From assembly GCF_002754935.1 (NCBI RefSeq), contig NZ_CP018092.1:1178001-1242000 (forward strand): DNA of 64,000 nt. Reading direction: 5' to 3'. This document shows, in pieces, positions 49,176 to 58,390 of this stretch; positions within the stretch are counted from its first letter, which is position 1; every line of letters starts with the position of its first letter. The notes below the pieces were generated by a model. It was not told the DNA's origin and did no database searches. It saw only the letters and a list, made by a program, of their open reading frames with translations. The position numbers and the translations under genes are program-made. The DNA comes from Thermostichus lividus PCC 6715 (lineage in GTDB: Bacteria; Cyanobacteriota; Cyanobacteriia; Thermosynechococcales; Thermosynechococcaceae).

Positions 49176-50201
49176 TCAATGCTCGAGGATCAAGCGGCTG
49201 CCGCAAAGAGCAGCAAGGCTGGGGGTGGCAGTCCAATTCTGGGTCAGCAGTATTTGCAGCAACTGCGCCGATCGCTGGCTGGCGGCTTCTGGGCTGAGAC
49301 CTAAGTAAAAACTAGCGGTGTGATGGCTATCGGTATGTACGGTTTGCAACAAGTCATCGGCATAGTGCAATGCTTTTTGGAGTTGGGTTTGCAGATTTGT
49401 CCACACATCCAAATTGCGGAGGTTGCTCAGGGTTTCAGCGACAACATCTTGGCGGTGTTGTAGAAAAATGGTGCGCCCTTGCAGTTCAACAGGTAAATCG
49501 GCAAAGAGAATCACTGGCCCGTAGCCAATGATATGGACGGTCTCCATCCATTTGGTTTGGGGCAGGAGTAATTCCCGCACAATGTGGCAGGCTAAGGCTG
49601 TAATGATCAGCCCTTGACTGTGAGCCACTAGGTATAATTCAGCACCGGCTTGTAGCCCTTTGACAATTTCGTAGGCGAGGCGCAGGGTGGGACGGGGTGC
49701 CCCTGCCGGGAATACGCCGTAGAGGTATTGGGCAAAATCACTCCAGCCAAGGCGCTGTAAAAAGGGTAACGCTAAAAGGCTGCTGATGGCGGCGGGGGTC
49801 TCAGGGGTCAGGGGACGGTGTTGCACCTCCTTGGGCTGGGCGATCGCCAACATATCTGCATCATCACCCAGTTCTTTGGTGATGAGTTGTTCAAGGAGTT
49901 TGGCATAGGCACGCCGGCGATCGCCGGCACGGTCGTTGTTTTCTACTGTTGGCCAAAAATGGTAGAGTTCTGCTTTGCCCAGCAAACTTTCCAACAGATC
50001 GGCTTGGAGACCGTGGGTTTGGTTATGGATACCGCGAATCTCAAGGGGATGGGCAGCCGTTAACTCCGCAAGGCGATTGAGATCCCGCTGTTGCTTGGCG
50101 CGATCGCTACTCACGCCATTCACATGCAGTAAGCGGCGGCGGGCAGCGAATGCAGGCAGAGGATTGGGAACAAGAATAGTGCCGTCAAGGAGAGGTTCCA
50201 T
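49176..50201 (-). CDS. Alpha/beta-hydrolase-like protein, unknown
   Basis: A 341-residue soluble protein. The central part is a probable alpha/beta hydrolase: [10 protein letters not shown] near the start corresponds to the oxyanion strand, and [20 protein letters not shown] is a GxSxG nucleophile elbow (AHSQG). A Gln/Arg-rich insertion separates them. A C-terminal His could come from [11 protein letters not shown], but the triad is not certain. There is no signal peptide. The family is not one I can name. Confidence 0.55.
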   Translation of the reverse strand: MEPLLDGTILVPNPLPAFAARRRLLHVNGVSSDRAKQQRDLNRLAELTAAHPLEIRGIHNQTHGLQADLLESLLGKAELYHFWPTVENNDRAGDRRRAYAKLLEQLITKELGDDADMLAIAQPKEVQHRPLTPETPAAISSLLALPFLQRLGWSDFAQYLYGVFPAGAPRPTLRLAYEIVKGLQAGAELYLVAHSQGLIITALACHIVRELLLPQTKWMETVHIIGYGPVILFADLPVELQGRTIFLQHRQDVVAETLSNLRNLDVWTNLQTQLQKALHYADDLLQTVHTDSHHTASFYLGLSPEAASQRSAQLLQILLTQNWTATPSLAALCGSRLILEH

Positions 50202-50355
50202 TGAACACGAATACTGCTAATTGGTTTGTTACTTGTCTAGATTTTGGGTCAAGGTTTTGTCAAAAATGAGACGAATGAGATAACTATCATCGGTTCTGAA
50301 GAGTCAGGCGTAATTGCTCTAGCCCCCATCCATTTGGGAAGATCTGCCCCATCGG

Positions 50356-50730
50356 TTAACGCTCGATGAGCCACGGCGGCGTGTTGAGCACACAGAAGCA
50401 CGGATCTTGGGCTAGCCACTGGGATCCCACCTGATGGAGCGCCGCCATCACCGGCTGAAGCTGCTGTCCTTTGGGGGTTAGGGAATATTCCACCCGAGGC
50501 GGCACCTCCGCATAGACCCGTCGTTCCACTAGGCCATGGGCTTCCAGTTCCCGCAAACGCTGGGTCAAGGTCTTAGTGCTCACTCCCGGTAGCGCTGCCA
50601 ACAGCTCGTGGGTGCGGCGATCGCCCCCAAATAGCTCCCGTAACAGCAAAATTGACCACTTATTGCCCAACAAATCCACCACAAACTGAATCGGACATTG
50701 GACATCAATACACGCCTTCGCCATTGACAT
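50356..50730 (-). CDS. chlR: Oxygen-sensing activator ChlR (HxlR/MarR-type)
   Basis: A 124-residue winged-helix regulator. LGNKWSILLLRELFGGDRR and GVSTKTLTQRLRELE make the HxlR-type DNA-binding core. It has exactly four Cys, C7 and C12 near the start (CIDVQC) and C111 and C113 near the end (DPCFC), well suited to a shared [4Fe-4S] cluster. In Synechococcus sp. PCC 7002 ChlR is described as an activator with an oxygen-sensitive [4Fe-4S] cluster that turns on acsFII, ho2 and hemN under low oxygen. The divergent genes here are precisely those. Start ATG 50730; ATG 50724 is also possible. Position plus cysteines make the name likely. Confidence 0.85.
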   Translation of the reverse strand: MSMAKACIDVQCPIQFVVDLLGNKWSILLLRELFGGDRRTHELLAALPGVSTKTLTQRLRELEAHGLVERRVYAEVPPRVEYSLTPKGQQLQPVMAALHQVGSQWLAQDPCFCVLNTPPWLIER

Positions 50731-50780
50731 CTGCCATTTAGATCGATCCTACTCCTTCACAGCCGCGCCGAGAACACCCC

Positions 50781-50810
50781 CATTGTCGGCATTCTCATTG
50801 TCGGCATTCT
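50781..50810. promoter_or_regulatory. Two perfect tandem copies of CATTGTCGGCATTCT between chlR and acsF-II
   Basis: The 15-bp unit is repeated exactly and without spacing. It lies 29 bp upstream of the first -35-like hexamer of the acsF-II promoter and about 50 bp from the chlR start. Position and repeat structure fit an activator binding site for ChlR. This is inference; no ChlR operator sequence is known to me. Confidence 0.5.
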
Positions 50811-50838
50811 AGACACTGCCATGAGGGATTTTGACAGG

Positions 50839-50868
50839 TTGACACAAAACTCAATATTTCTTAAGAAT
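50839..50868 (+). promoter_or_regulatory. Promoter of the acsF-II operon with palindrome TTCTTAAGAA
   Basis: TTGACA at 50839-50844 and TAAGAA at 50862-50867 are 17 bp apart, a good sigma-70-type promoter. An earlier TTGACA is at 50831. The perfect 10-bp palindrome TTCTTAAGAA (50858-50867) covers the -10 element and could bind a regulator. The mRNA leader would be about 125 nt. Confidence 0.5.
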
Positions 50869-50998
50869 GTCCTCTGGTCAAGCTATCTGGGTAATGCTTT
50901 ACCCCAAGTTCCTATAGGGATAGCGCGGTAACTGCCTTGTGAGAACTCATCGCTTCAGGGAAAGATGTTGCACAGTATCGATAGCAACACGCACAGTT

Positions 50999-52072
50999 AT
51001 GGTCAGTACCTCCTCTGCTGAAGCAGCCAGTCTGCGGCCAGGAATTAAAGCACCAGCTCAAGAAACCCTTTTAACGCCTCGCTTTTATACCACCGATTTT
51101 GATGCCGTTGCTCAGATGGATTTGTCTGGGCATGAGGATGAAATTGAGTCGGTATTGGCCGAACTGCGAGCCGACTACAACCGCTATCACTTCGTGCGCA
51201 ATGCGGAGTTTGATCAATGCTGGGATAGCATCGATGGCGAAACCCGGCAGGCCTTCATTGACTTCCTAGAGCGCTCCTGTACGTCTGAATTTTCAGGGTT
51301 CTTGCTGTTCAAAGAACTGTCTCGCAAACTCAAGGGGCGTAACCCTGTTCTGTCGGAAGCCTTTGCACTTCTTGCCCGTGATGAAGCCCGCCATGCTGGC
51401 TTTCTCAACAAAGCCATGGCTGACTTTGGTCTATCCCTCGATTTGGGCTATCTGACCAAAAACCGCACCTATACGTTCTTCCCATCAGAATGGGTTATCT
51501 ACACGGTTTACCTATCCGAGAAAATTGGATATTGGCGCTACATTCTAATCTATCGCCATCTGGAACAGCATCCTGAACATCGCATCTACCCGCTGTTCAA
51601 GTACTTTGAAAGCTGGTGCCAAGACGAAAACCGTCACGGTGACTTCTTCAAGGTCTTACTGCGATCGCAACCCAAACTGTGGAATACTTTGGGCGGTCGC
51701 CTCTGGGCTCGGTTCTTCCTGCTCACCGTTTTTGTCACCCATACCTTGACGGTGCTGGAACGGGCAACGTTCTACGAGTCCATTGGGTTAGATCCGGATC
51801 AATTCAATAAAGACGTCATCCGCAATACCAACGAAACGGCTCGGCGTGCCTTTCCCTGTATTCTCAACACCGACCATCCTACCTTTTTCCTGCGCCTGAA
51901 CACCTGCGCGATCGCGAACCAGCATCTAGCCGAGATTGCCAGCACCCAGCGTCCTGCTGTAATCAAGCTGATCCAGAAACTGCCATGGATGGCAGTCATT
52001 ATCTGGCAAATGCTGTGCCTCTATCTAATTCCGTCTGTGAACGCTGAACAATCACGAGAAACTGTTCGTTAG
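50999..52072 (+). CDS. acsF: Mg-protoporphyrin IX monomethyl ester cyclase, AcsF-II (ChlA-II)
   Basis: A 357-residue diiron oxygenase making the fifth ring of chlorophyll. TPRFYTTDFDAV begins the family core; the diiron ligands include ARDEARHAGFLNKA (ExxH) and CQDENRHGDFF. Cyanobacteria have two isoforms. This one lies with ho2 and hemN next to chlR, identifying it as the isoform induced in low oxygen. ATG 50999 is chosen because it matches the family's start. No strong ribosome site precedes it, and 20 upstream codons from GTG 50939 are open. ho2 begins 10 bp after the stop. Confidence 0.93.
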   Translation: MVSTSSAEAASLRPGIKAPAQETLLTPRFYTTDFDAVAQMDLSGHEDEIESVLAELRADYNRYHFVRNAEFDQCWDSIDGETRQAFIDFLERSCTSEFSGFLLFKELSRKLKGRNPVLSEAFALLARDEARHAGFLNKAMADFGLSLDLGYLTKNRTYTFFPSEWVIYTVYLSEKIGYWRYILIYRHLEQHPEHRIYPLFKYFESWCQDENRHGDFFKVLLRSQPKLWNTLGGRLWARFFLLTVFVTHTLTVLERATFYESIGLDPDQFNKDVIRNTNETARRAFPCILNTDHPTFFLRLNTCAIANQHLAEIASTQRPAVIKLIQKLPWMAVIIWQMLCLYLIPSVNAEQSRETVR

Positions 52073-52082
52073 GAGAGTCTCC

Positions 52083-52829
52083 ATGAGTTCATTGTCTGCT
52101 CGCCTCCGCGAAGGAACCCAGCAGTCCCATACGGCGGCTGAAAATACGGCCTTTATGAAGTGTTTTTTGAAAGGGATTGTGGAACCGGAGCCATTGCGCA
52201 AGCTCTTTGCAAATTTATACTTTGTTTACAGCACCCTAGAAGACCTCTTCCGCCAATATATTGATCATCCTGTCGTTGGGGCGATGTATTTCCCGGAGTT
52301 AAACCGAGCGGAACAACTGGCCAAGGATTTGTCCTATTACTATGGCCCCCAGTGGCGCGATCAAATTACCCCATCCCCCGCCGGCCAAGCCTACTGCGAT
52401 CGCCTGCGTCTGCTGGCGGAGGCCGACCCACTGTTGCTCATTGCCCATGCCTATACCCGCTACATGGGCGATCTATCAGGGGGGCAGGCTCTAAAGCGGA
52501 TCATTCGCTCGGCGCTCAACCTACCCGACGGTGTGGGAACTCAGATGTATGAATTTCCAGCATTGCCAACCCCCGAAGCCCGGCAAGCCATGAAGGAACG
52601 GTATCGCCAAACCCTTGATTCTCTGCCCATTGATGAGGATACGGTGGAACGGATGATTGCCGCCGCTAATGATGCCTTTATGCTCAACCGCAACATCATG
52701 CACGAGCTGGAAGAGGATGTAAAGGCCGCCATCGGAGAGCATACCTTTCACCTGCTCACGCGCCACGATCGCCCCGGCAGCACCACGCCCCATGCCCAAG
52801 GGGGCGATCGCGAACTCGTCCTAGGCTAG
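52083..52829 (+). CDS. ho2: Heme oxygenase, HO2 isoform
   Basis: A 248-residue enzyme that opens heme to biliverdin IX-alpha, iron and CO; the precursor of phycobilins. H16 in TQQSHTAAEN is the proximal heme ligand, and YTRYMGDLSGGQALKRI is the distal helix. HO2 is the form expressed when oxygen is low. AGGAGA lies 6-8 bases before ATG 52083. It is the second gene of the chlR-controlled group. Confidence 0.94.
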   Translation: MSSLSARLREGTQQSHTAAENTAFMKCFLKGIVEPEPLRKLFANLYFVYSTLEDLFRQYIDHPVVGAMYFPELNRAEQLAKDLSYYYGPQWRDQITPSPAGQAYCDRLRLLAEADPLLLIAHAYTRYMGDLSGGQALKRIIRSALNLPDGVGTQMYEFPALPTPEARQAMKERYRQTLDSLPIDEDTVERMIAAANDAFMLNRNIMHELEEDVKAAIGEHTFHLLTRHDRPGSTTPHAQGGDRELVLG

Positions 52830-52980
52830 GCATTGGCGCTTGGGGAATCCGCTCTTTGAAGGTTCAGCGCTTGAAATCCGAGCGTCAGGTGATACAGCAT
52901 TCGACATGTGCTGGGGTAGCTTGGGACTGTTCCGACTCGATTGATCTGCTCATCCATTTGACGTATGAAACCTAGCCATC

Positions 52981-54378
52981 ATGAAACCGCTTTCTCAGAC
53001 CGTTGAATTTGATGCGGCTCTGCTCAACAAATACAATCAGCCACTGCCGCGCTACACGAGCTATCCTCCTGCAACAGAGCTATCTCCCAATTTTGATACA
53101 ACCTCATTTCGAGCGGCGATCGCTCTGGGAAACTATAAGAAAACACCCCTATCCCTCTATTGCCACATTCCCTTTTGCGAAACCGCTTGCTATTTCTGCG
53201 GCTGCAATACCATCGTGACACCGCGTAAGGGCATTGCTGCACCCTACGTCGATTACTTGGTGCGCCATATTCGTCAGATAGCGCCCCTGATCTCTCGCGA
53301 TCGCCGGGTGCACCAACTCCACTGGGGCGGCGGTACGCCTAATTATCTAAATATCCATCAGGTTGACTATCTATGGGAACAGATTTCCCAGCAGTTTACC
53401 TTTGATGACAGAGCCGAAATTTCCATTGAGATTAACCCTCGAGATGGCGATCGCCAGTATCTCAATCATCTGCGGCAGCTTGGATTTAATCGCATTAGCT
53501 TTGGCATCCAAGACTTTAACCCCACGGTACAGGCAGCGATCAACCGGATACAACCAGAATCAATGCTATTTAACGTGATGGACTGGATCCGGGAGGCGGG
53601 CTTTAAGAGTGTCAATGTGGATCTGATCTATGGATTGCCCTACCAAACCGTGGATAGCTTCCGGGAAACAGTAGAAAAAACCCTAGCGCTCAACCCCGAT
53701 CGCATCGCGGTGTTTAACTTTGCCTATATTCCCTGGATGAAGCCGATTCAAAAGCGCATGCCCGCATCAGAAATGCCCAGCAGTGCGGAAAAGCTCCAAA
53801 TCCTTCAGCAAACCATCGCCCAGTTAACCGATGCAGGCTATGTGTTTATCGGCATGGATCACTTTGCCAAGCCCAACGACGAACTGGCGATCGCCCAGCA
53901 GACCGGCAAACTCCATCGCAACTTCCAAGGCTACACCACCCAGCCCGAGTCTGACCTAGTTGGATTTGGCATGACCTCCATCAGCATGGTGCAGGATGTC
54001 TATGTCCAAAACCATAAGCGCATTGGGGATTTCTACCGAGCTTTAGATACCAACCAGCTTCCCATCGAGCGCGGCGTGCGGCTCAGCCAAGATGATCTGA
54101 TTCGTCGAACGGTGATCATGGAACTGATGTGTCAGTTCCAACTCTCGGTGCAGGATCTAGAAGCCAAGTATCACCTCAGGTTTGACCTCGACTTCAACGA
54201 CTACTTTGCCCCCGTCTTGCCCCAGCTCGATGCCCTAGAAGCCGATGGCTTGCTGAAGCGCTCGCGGGATGGCATCGAAGTAACCCCCAGTGGCCGCCTG
54301 CTGATTCGCAACATTGCTGCTGTATTTGATGCCTACCTGGGCGATCGCACCGGCAACGTATTCTCCAAATCTATATAG
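52981..54378 (+). CDS. hemN: Oxygen-independent coproporphyrinogen III oxidase HemN
   Basis: A 465-residue radical-SAM enzyme that makes protoporphyrinogen IX without oxygen. The [4Fe-4S] cysteines are C66, C70 and C73 in HIPFCETACYFCGCN. WGGGTPN binds SAM, and the C-terminal HemN domain has VGFGMTSIS. It replaces the oxygen-requiring HemF when oxygen is low, completing the theme of this operon. The 151-bp gap after ho2 is longer than the other gaps and has no obvious structure. Confidence 0.94.
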   Translation: MKPLSQTVEFDAALLNKYNQPLPRYTSYPPATELSPNFDTTSFRAAIALGNYKKTPLSLYCHIPFCETACYFCGCNTIVTPRKGIAAPYVDYLVRHIRQIAPLISRDRRVHQLHWGGGTPNYLNIHQVDYLWEQISQQFTFDDRAEISIEINPRDGDRQYLNHLRQLGFNRISFGIQDFNPTVQAAINRIQPESMLFNVMDWIREAGFKSVNVDLIYGLPYQTVDSFRETVEKTLALNPDRIAVFNFAYIPWMKPIQKRMPASEMPSSAEKLQILQQTIAQLTDAGYVFIGMDHFAKPNDELAIAQQTGKLHRNFQGYTTQPESDLVGFGMTSISMVQDVYVQNHKRIGDFYRALDTNQLPIERGVRLSQDDLIRRTVIMELMCQFQLSVQDLEAKYHLRFDLDFNDYFAPVLPQLDALEADGLLKRSRDGIEVTPSGRLLIRNIAAVFDAYLGDRTGNVFSKSI

Positions 54379-54395
54379 ATTGATATAGATTGATT

Positions 54396-55265
54396 ATGAC
54401 CACTAGTGCACCAAGTCAACCCACTCGCTATCCCCTCAACTGGCTGATTGTCTTCTTCTTCACCGCTGTCCATGCCTTAGCCATGCTGGCTCCTTGGTTT
54501 TTCTCTTGGTCGGCCTTGGGGGTGATGCTCCTGCTCCATTGGCTGTTTGGCAGCATTGGCATCTGCTTGGGCTACCATCGCCTGCTCAGCCACCGCAGCT
54601 TTCAGGTTCCCCGCTGGCTGGAATATGCGATCGCCCTAGTGGGGGCAATGGCTCTACAGGGCGGGCCGATCTTCTGGGTGGCCGGCCATCGACTACACCA
54701 CGCCCATACGGAGGATGTGGAGCAGGATCCCTACTCCGCTAAGCGTGGCTTTTGGTGGAGCCACATGCTGTGGATGATCTATCCCCATCCCGACTACTTC
54801 AACTACGATCGCTACCAAAAATTTGCGCCTGACCTAGTTCGCCAAGGCTTCTACCGCTGGCTCAACCGCTACTTCATTCTGCTGCAACTGCCCCTCGCGA
54901 TCGCCCTGTATGCCCTAGGCGGCTGGCCCTTCGTCATCTACGGTGTTTTCCTGCGGTCAGTGTTGCTGTGGCATAGCACTTGGTTGATCAACTCCGTCAC
55001 CCATATGTGGGGGTATCGCACCTTTCACATCAACGATAATTCCCGTAACCTATGGTGGGCTGCGATTTTGACCTATGGCGAGGGCTGGCACAATAACCAC
55101 CACGCCTATCCCCATGTGGCGAAGGCAGGCTGGCAGTGGTGGGAGATTGATGTCACGTGGTGGGCTATCTGGATATTGAAAACCCTAGGGCTAGCCCGGA
55201 ACGTCGTAATGCCGACGGAGACGGCTCTCGCCCTCGCTGCGCAACCGGTGCGGCGATCGCCCTAA
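54396..55265 (+). CDS. Acyl-lipid/acyl-CoA desaturase (delta-9 type)
   Basis: A 289-residue membrane diiron desaturase. Histidine boxes: HRLLSHRS (HX4H), HRLHHAH (HXXHH) and HNNHHAYPH (HXXHH). Four hydrophobic helices are present, GICLGYHR is the family signature. The closest type is DesC (delta-9). In some cyanobacteria a desaturase accompanies acsFII-ho2-hemN under ChlR, so this is probably the low-oxygen isoform. ATG 54396 lies 18 bp after hemN, but no ribosome site is present; the gap instead is part of a tandem 10-bp repeat. Confidence 0.88.
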   Translation: MTTSAPSQPTRYPLNWLIVFFFTAVHALAMLAPWFFSWSALGVMLLLHWLFGSIGICLGYHRLLSHRSFQVPRWLEYAIALVGAMALQGGPIFWVAGHRLHHAHTEDVEQDPYSAKRGFWWSHMLWMIYPHPDYFNYDRYQKFAPDLVRQGFYRWLNRYFILLQLPLAIALYALGGWPFVIYGVFLRSVLLWHSTWLINSVTHMWGYRTFHINDNSRNLWWAAILTYGEGWHNNHHAYPHVAKAGWQWWEIDVTWWAIWILKTLGLARNVVMPTETALALAAQPVRRSP

Positions 55266-55405
55266 ATCGACAAACCAAATCTATTCGAGGGATAGGAGCA
55301 TTGAGGGAGAACTTGCTATCAAGGGTTGATCCCTTTCAGGGCGGCTCAAGCCTACAGAATATGACGCACCCCCCACCCATCCCCACATCAACCGCCGCTG
55401 TGGGG

Positions 55406-56059
55406 TTAGGCATAGCCATGGGTTTGGAGGAAGGGGATATCAATGGTTGAGTCGGTTGCTGGTGCCGCTGAGCGCCCCAACAGTTTATGGGTATATTTCC
55501 CAAGGAGATCGGCTTCTAAGTTCACGGCATCCCCAATCTGAAGAAACTGGAGGGTTGTTTCCCGATAGGTATGGGGAATAACCGCCACCGTAAATTCATC
55601 CCCCAGTTCATTACAGGCAGCCACCGTCAAGCTAATGCCGTTGATGGCAATACTGCCCTTGGGAATGATGTACGTAGCAACGGCTAGGGGTGCGGCAACG
55701 GTCAGCTCCCAACTCTCGCCAGTGGGGGCGATCGCCCTCAGAGAGCCCACCCCATCCACGTGACCGGTTACAAAATGCCCACCCAGTTTATCCCCGACCC
55801 GCAATGCTGGCTCCAAATTGACCGCCGCACCTTGCTGGGCTTTTTCCCCTAGGGTCGTGCGCTGGAGCGTCTCTGGAGAGACACTCACCCGAAAGCTGCT
55901 GCGATCAAAGGTTTCCACCGTCAGGCACACCCCATCCACAGCAATACTATCGCCAATAGCCATCTCCTTGAGAAACGGTGCCATCGCCGCAGTAATGAGC
56001 AACTGGTGCTCGGAGTGCCACTGCACCTGTCCAACCGCTTGAATAATGCCTGTAAACAT
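55406..56059 (-). CDS. ribE: Riboflavin synthase, alpha chain
   Basis: A 217-residue enzyme that dismutates 6,7-dimethyl-8-ribityllumazine into riboflavin. Two lumazine-binding repeats are seen: MFTGIIQAVG... with DSIAVDGVCLTV, and GHFVTGHVDGVG with GSIAINGISLTV. The MFTGII start gives ATG 56057-56059. It overlaps the upstream methyltransferase stop by one base (TGATG), so they are coupled. The name may appear as ribC in other systems. Confidence 0.93.
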   Translation of the reverse strand: MFTGIIQAVGQVQWHSEHQLLITAAMAPFLKEMAIGDSIAVDGVCLTVETFDRSSFRVSVSPETLQRTTLGEKAQQGAAVNLEPALRVGDKLGGHFVTGHVDGVGSLRAIAPTGESWELTVAAPLAVATYIIPKGSIAINGISLTVAACNELGDEFTVAVIPHTYRETTLQFLQIGDAVNLEADLLGKYTHKLLGRSAAPATDSTIDIPFLQTHGYA

Positions 56060-56766
56060 CAGCAACCCTTAGAGAGTTCGTAGATAGCGTAGGGAGCCAC
56101 TCGAGTTTCATCGAGCCAATCCTCCCCTGTTGCGAGGGGCGTGTAGAGCTGACAGGTGGTGAAGCCCGCCTGAGCAAAGGCCTGACGATAGTCTGCCTCG
56201 CTCCAGAACGTATCCGTCACAACTATGTTTTCGGGTAACAACCGTGCCTTGACCTGCTGACCTGAGCGTAGCGGCGGTTGGTTTTCGGGAAAATTCACCT
56301 CACAACTCAGCCAACGATGACTGTAAAACTCTGGGGTCGTGGTCACCACCCAACCTACGCCATTGGGCTTAAGAACACGGCAAATTTCCGCCATAACATT
56401 GATGAGTGTGGCATAGTCAGCAATTTCCAACACCATCCATGTTGAGAGAAACACATCAAACTGACCATCAGCAAAGGGAAAGGGGTGATTGGCGTTGGAC
56501 TGCACATAGTGGCCATGGGGATCCTGCTGCCGCGCGTAGGTAAGCATGGCCTCATTCACATCCAGACCAGTGACCTCTAGCCCCAAAGACTTCAAAAAAC
56601 GGCTCGATCGCCCCGCTCCACAGCCAACATCAAGCGCCTGCCCACAACAACCAAGTGCTTGAATCCGTGCGGCCACTTGGTCAAAGGCAAGGCGATCGCT
56701 GCCTTGAATGCCGCGCTGGGCAAACTCCGCAGCACTATAGGTATAGTCTGTACTGTTGCCCGTCAT
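56059..56766 (-). CDS. SAM-dependent methyltransferase
   Basis: A 235-residue class I methyltransferase. Motif I is ALDVGCGAGRSSRFL, the acidic loop GLDVNEAML, and the later DVFLSTWMVLEIAD and VLKPNGVGWVVT are typical of the UbiE/methyltransf_11 group. No clear substrate-specific domain. The coupling to ribE is by a TGATG overlap, which may be chance. frr lies 10 bp upstream (end to start), so pyrH, frr, this gene and ribE may share one transcript. Wait for data on substrate. Confidence 0.72.
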   Translation of the reverse strand: MTGNSTDYTYSAAEFAQRGIQGSDRLAFDQVAARIQALGCCGQALDVGCGAGRSSRFLKSLGLEVTGLDVNEAMLTYARQQDPHGHYVQSNANHPFPFADGQFDVFLSTWMVLEIADYATLINVMAEICRVLKPNGVGWVVTTTPEFYSHRWLSCEVNFPENQPPLRSGQQVKARLLPENIVVTDTFWSEADYRQAFAQAGFTTCQLYTPLATGEDWLDETRVAPYAIYELSKGC

Positions 56767-56775
56767 TGCAGTGGC

Positions 56776-57324
56776 CTAAACTGTCATAATATCTTTTTCT
56801 TTTTCTGCGAGCAGGGCATCTACTTTGCTGATGTACTTATCGGTTAACTTCTGAAGCTTATCCTGTAGATCCTTGACTTGATCTTCAGACAGCTCACCTG
56901 CTTTCCCTTGTTTTTTCACCTGATCGATAGCATCGCGGCGGATATTGCGAATCGCAACTTTACCATTTTCAGCAATTTTGGCGGCTGTTTTCACTAATTC
57001 TTTGCGGCGTTCGGTAGTGAGGGGGGGAATATTTAAGCGCACACTGGTGCCGTCATTGTTGGGGGTTAAACCCAGATCCGACAGTTGAATCGCTTTTTCA
57101 ACAGCGGCAAGGCTGGAGCGATCGTAGGGCTGAATGAGAATTGTTGTTGCATCGGGGGTGGAAATAGTAGCTAAGGAGCGCAGGGGCGTTTCAGTGCCGT
57201 AGTAATCCACCATCACCCGGTCTAGTAAGGCCGCATTGGCGCGACCCGTGCGGATACTATTAAAGTCGTGCTGGGTTGCTTCCACGGATTTTTGCATCCG
57301 CTCTTCGACATCAGCTAATTTCAC
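56776..57324 (-). CDS. frr: Ribosome recycling factor
   Basis: A 182-residue tRNA-like factor that splits post-termination ribosomes with EF-G. It shows the helical bundle with [19 protein letters not shown] and [12 protein letters not shown]. The GTG start at 57322-57324 is preceded by GGAGG with ideal spacing and gives the exact family length. It overlaps the end of pyrH by 14 bp, the usual pyrH-frr pair. Confidence 0.95.
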   Translation of the reverse strand: MKLADVEERMQKSVEATQHDFNSIRTGRANAALLDRVMVDYYGTETPLRSLATISTPDATTILIQPYDRSSLAAVEKAIQLSDLGLTPNNDGTSVRLNIPPLTTERRKELVKTAAKIAENGKVAIRNIRRDAIDQVKKQGKAGELSEDQVKDLQDKLQKLTDKYISKVDALLAEKEKDIMTV

Positions 57325-58039
57325 AGGAGCCTCCAACCATCGTACCAATGGGTTCCCCAGTCAACGCACGGTAGATATTGCCCGCCGTTTCTAAGCTAAA
57401 CACAATGATGGGGATATCATTATCTTTACACAGGGCGATCGCCGTACTGTCCATGACCGCCAAGTTATGGGTCAGGGCGTGGGTGTAGGTTAACGTTCGA
57501 TAGCGTCGGGCATTTGGGTTTTCTTGAGGGTCGGCATCATAGACCCCATCCACCTTGGTTGCTTTGAAAATAACTTCGGCATCAATTTCTGCGGCTCGCA
57601 GCGCAGCGGTAGTATCCGTGGTAAAAAAGGGATTCCCAGAGCCAGCGCCAAAGATCACCACGCGGCCTTTTTCCAGATGGCGGATAGCGCGGCGACGAAT
57701 GTAGGGTTCGGCAATCTCCTGCATCGCGATCGCCGTCTGTACCCGGGTGGGCACATTCATTTGTTCAAGGGCATCCTGCAGGGTCATGGCATTCATCACT
57801 GTGGCAATCATGCCAATGTAGTCCGCCGTTGCTCGATCCATGCCAGCGGCAGCCCCCTTCATCCCCCGAAAGACGTTGCCACCGCCCACAACAATAGCTG
57901 TTTGTACCCCTGCTTGAACCACTTGGGCAATTTCACTGGCAAAGGCCTGAACTACTTTCGGGTCAATACCGTAGTTGAGGCCACCCATGAGGGCTTCACC
58001 GCTCAATTTGAGCAAGACGCGGCGGTAGTTAGGACTCAT
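57311..58039 (-). CDS. pyrH: UMP kinase
   Basis: A 242-residue amino-acid-kinase-fold enzyme that phosphorylates UMP to [15 protein letters not shown] binds [13 protein letters not shown] and [16 protein letters not shown] bind UMP, and [14 protein letters not shown] completes the signature. ATG 58037-58039 gives [14 protein letters not shown]; 12 upstream codons are open. frr overlaps its 3' end. Confidence 0.95.
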   Translation of the reverse strand: MSPNYRRVLLKLSGEALMGGLNYGIDPKVVQAFASEIAQVVQAGVQTAIVVGGGNVFRGMKGAAAGMDRATADYIGMIATVMNAMTLQDALEQMNVPTRVQTAIAMQEIAEPYIRRRAIRHLEKGRVVIFGAGSGNPFFTTDTTAALRAAEIDAEVIFKATKVDGVYDADPQENPNARRYRTLTYTHALTHNLAVMDSTAIALCKDNDIPIIVFSLETAGNIYRALTGEPIGTMVGGSCEIS

Positions 58040-58120
58040 GGCAAAGACTGTCGCACTCCAATAGCTCCCCATCAACCATAGCAGGTTCAGTTACCGCCGC
58101 AGTAGCCTACACAGAGGGAT

Positions 58121-58365
58121 AGCTTGGTAGCCCCGTACTAAAGTACGGGGAGGAAAAGCTACCTAGCAACTTTAGTTGCTCTGTGCTAATCTATACTTAA
58201 TCGCCATCCTTGGTGAAAAACCCAATCGGCGACAGTTGTTACAAGTAAGCAGAACTTTGGGGCTTTGCCTCAAGGAACTGTGTAGGGGCGGTTTGCTCAC
58301 GCCTTTACGAGTTCGTTTGTGGACTGCGTAAGAATCCCCCGACTTTAGTCGGTGGGAGTGTCAAG
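58121..58365 (+). mobile_element. tnpB-less miniature element, third palindromic copy
   Basis: About 245 bp without coding capacity. The left end resembles the TnpB element: CCCCGTACTAAAGTACGGGG (58131-58150), GGAAAAGCT and GCAACTTTAGTTGC (58166-58179), with loops changed but stems kept. The right end is different: CCCCCGACTTTAGTCGGTGGG (58336-58356) followed by GTCAAG. It lies between pyrH and the FAD oxidoreductase, within otherwise empty sequence. It is probably non-autonomous and mobilised in trans. Ends are approximate. Confidence 0.65.
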
Positions 58366-58390
58366 GTTGCCATTCTCAGCGGAGGCGTTC

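Noticed and set aside
57524..58081. Open frame of 185 codons on the plus strand
   Set aside because: Antisense of pyrH; pyrH is unmistakable and the frame has no start signal.
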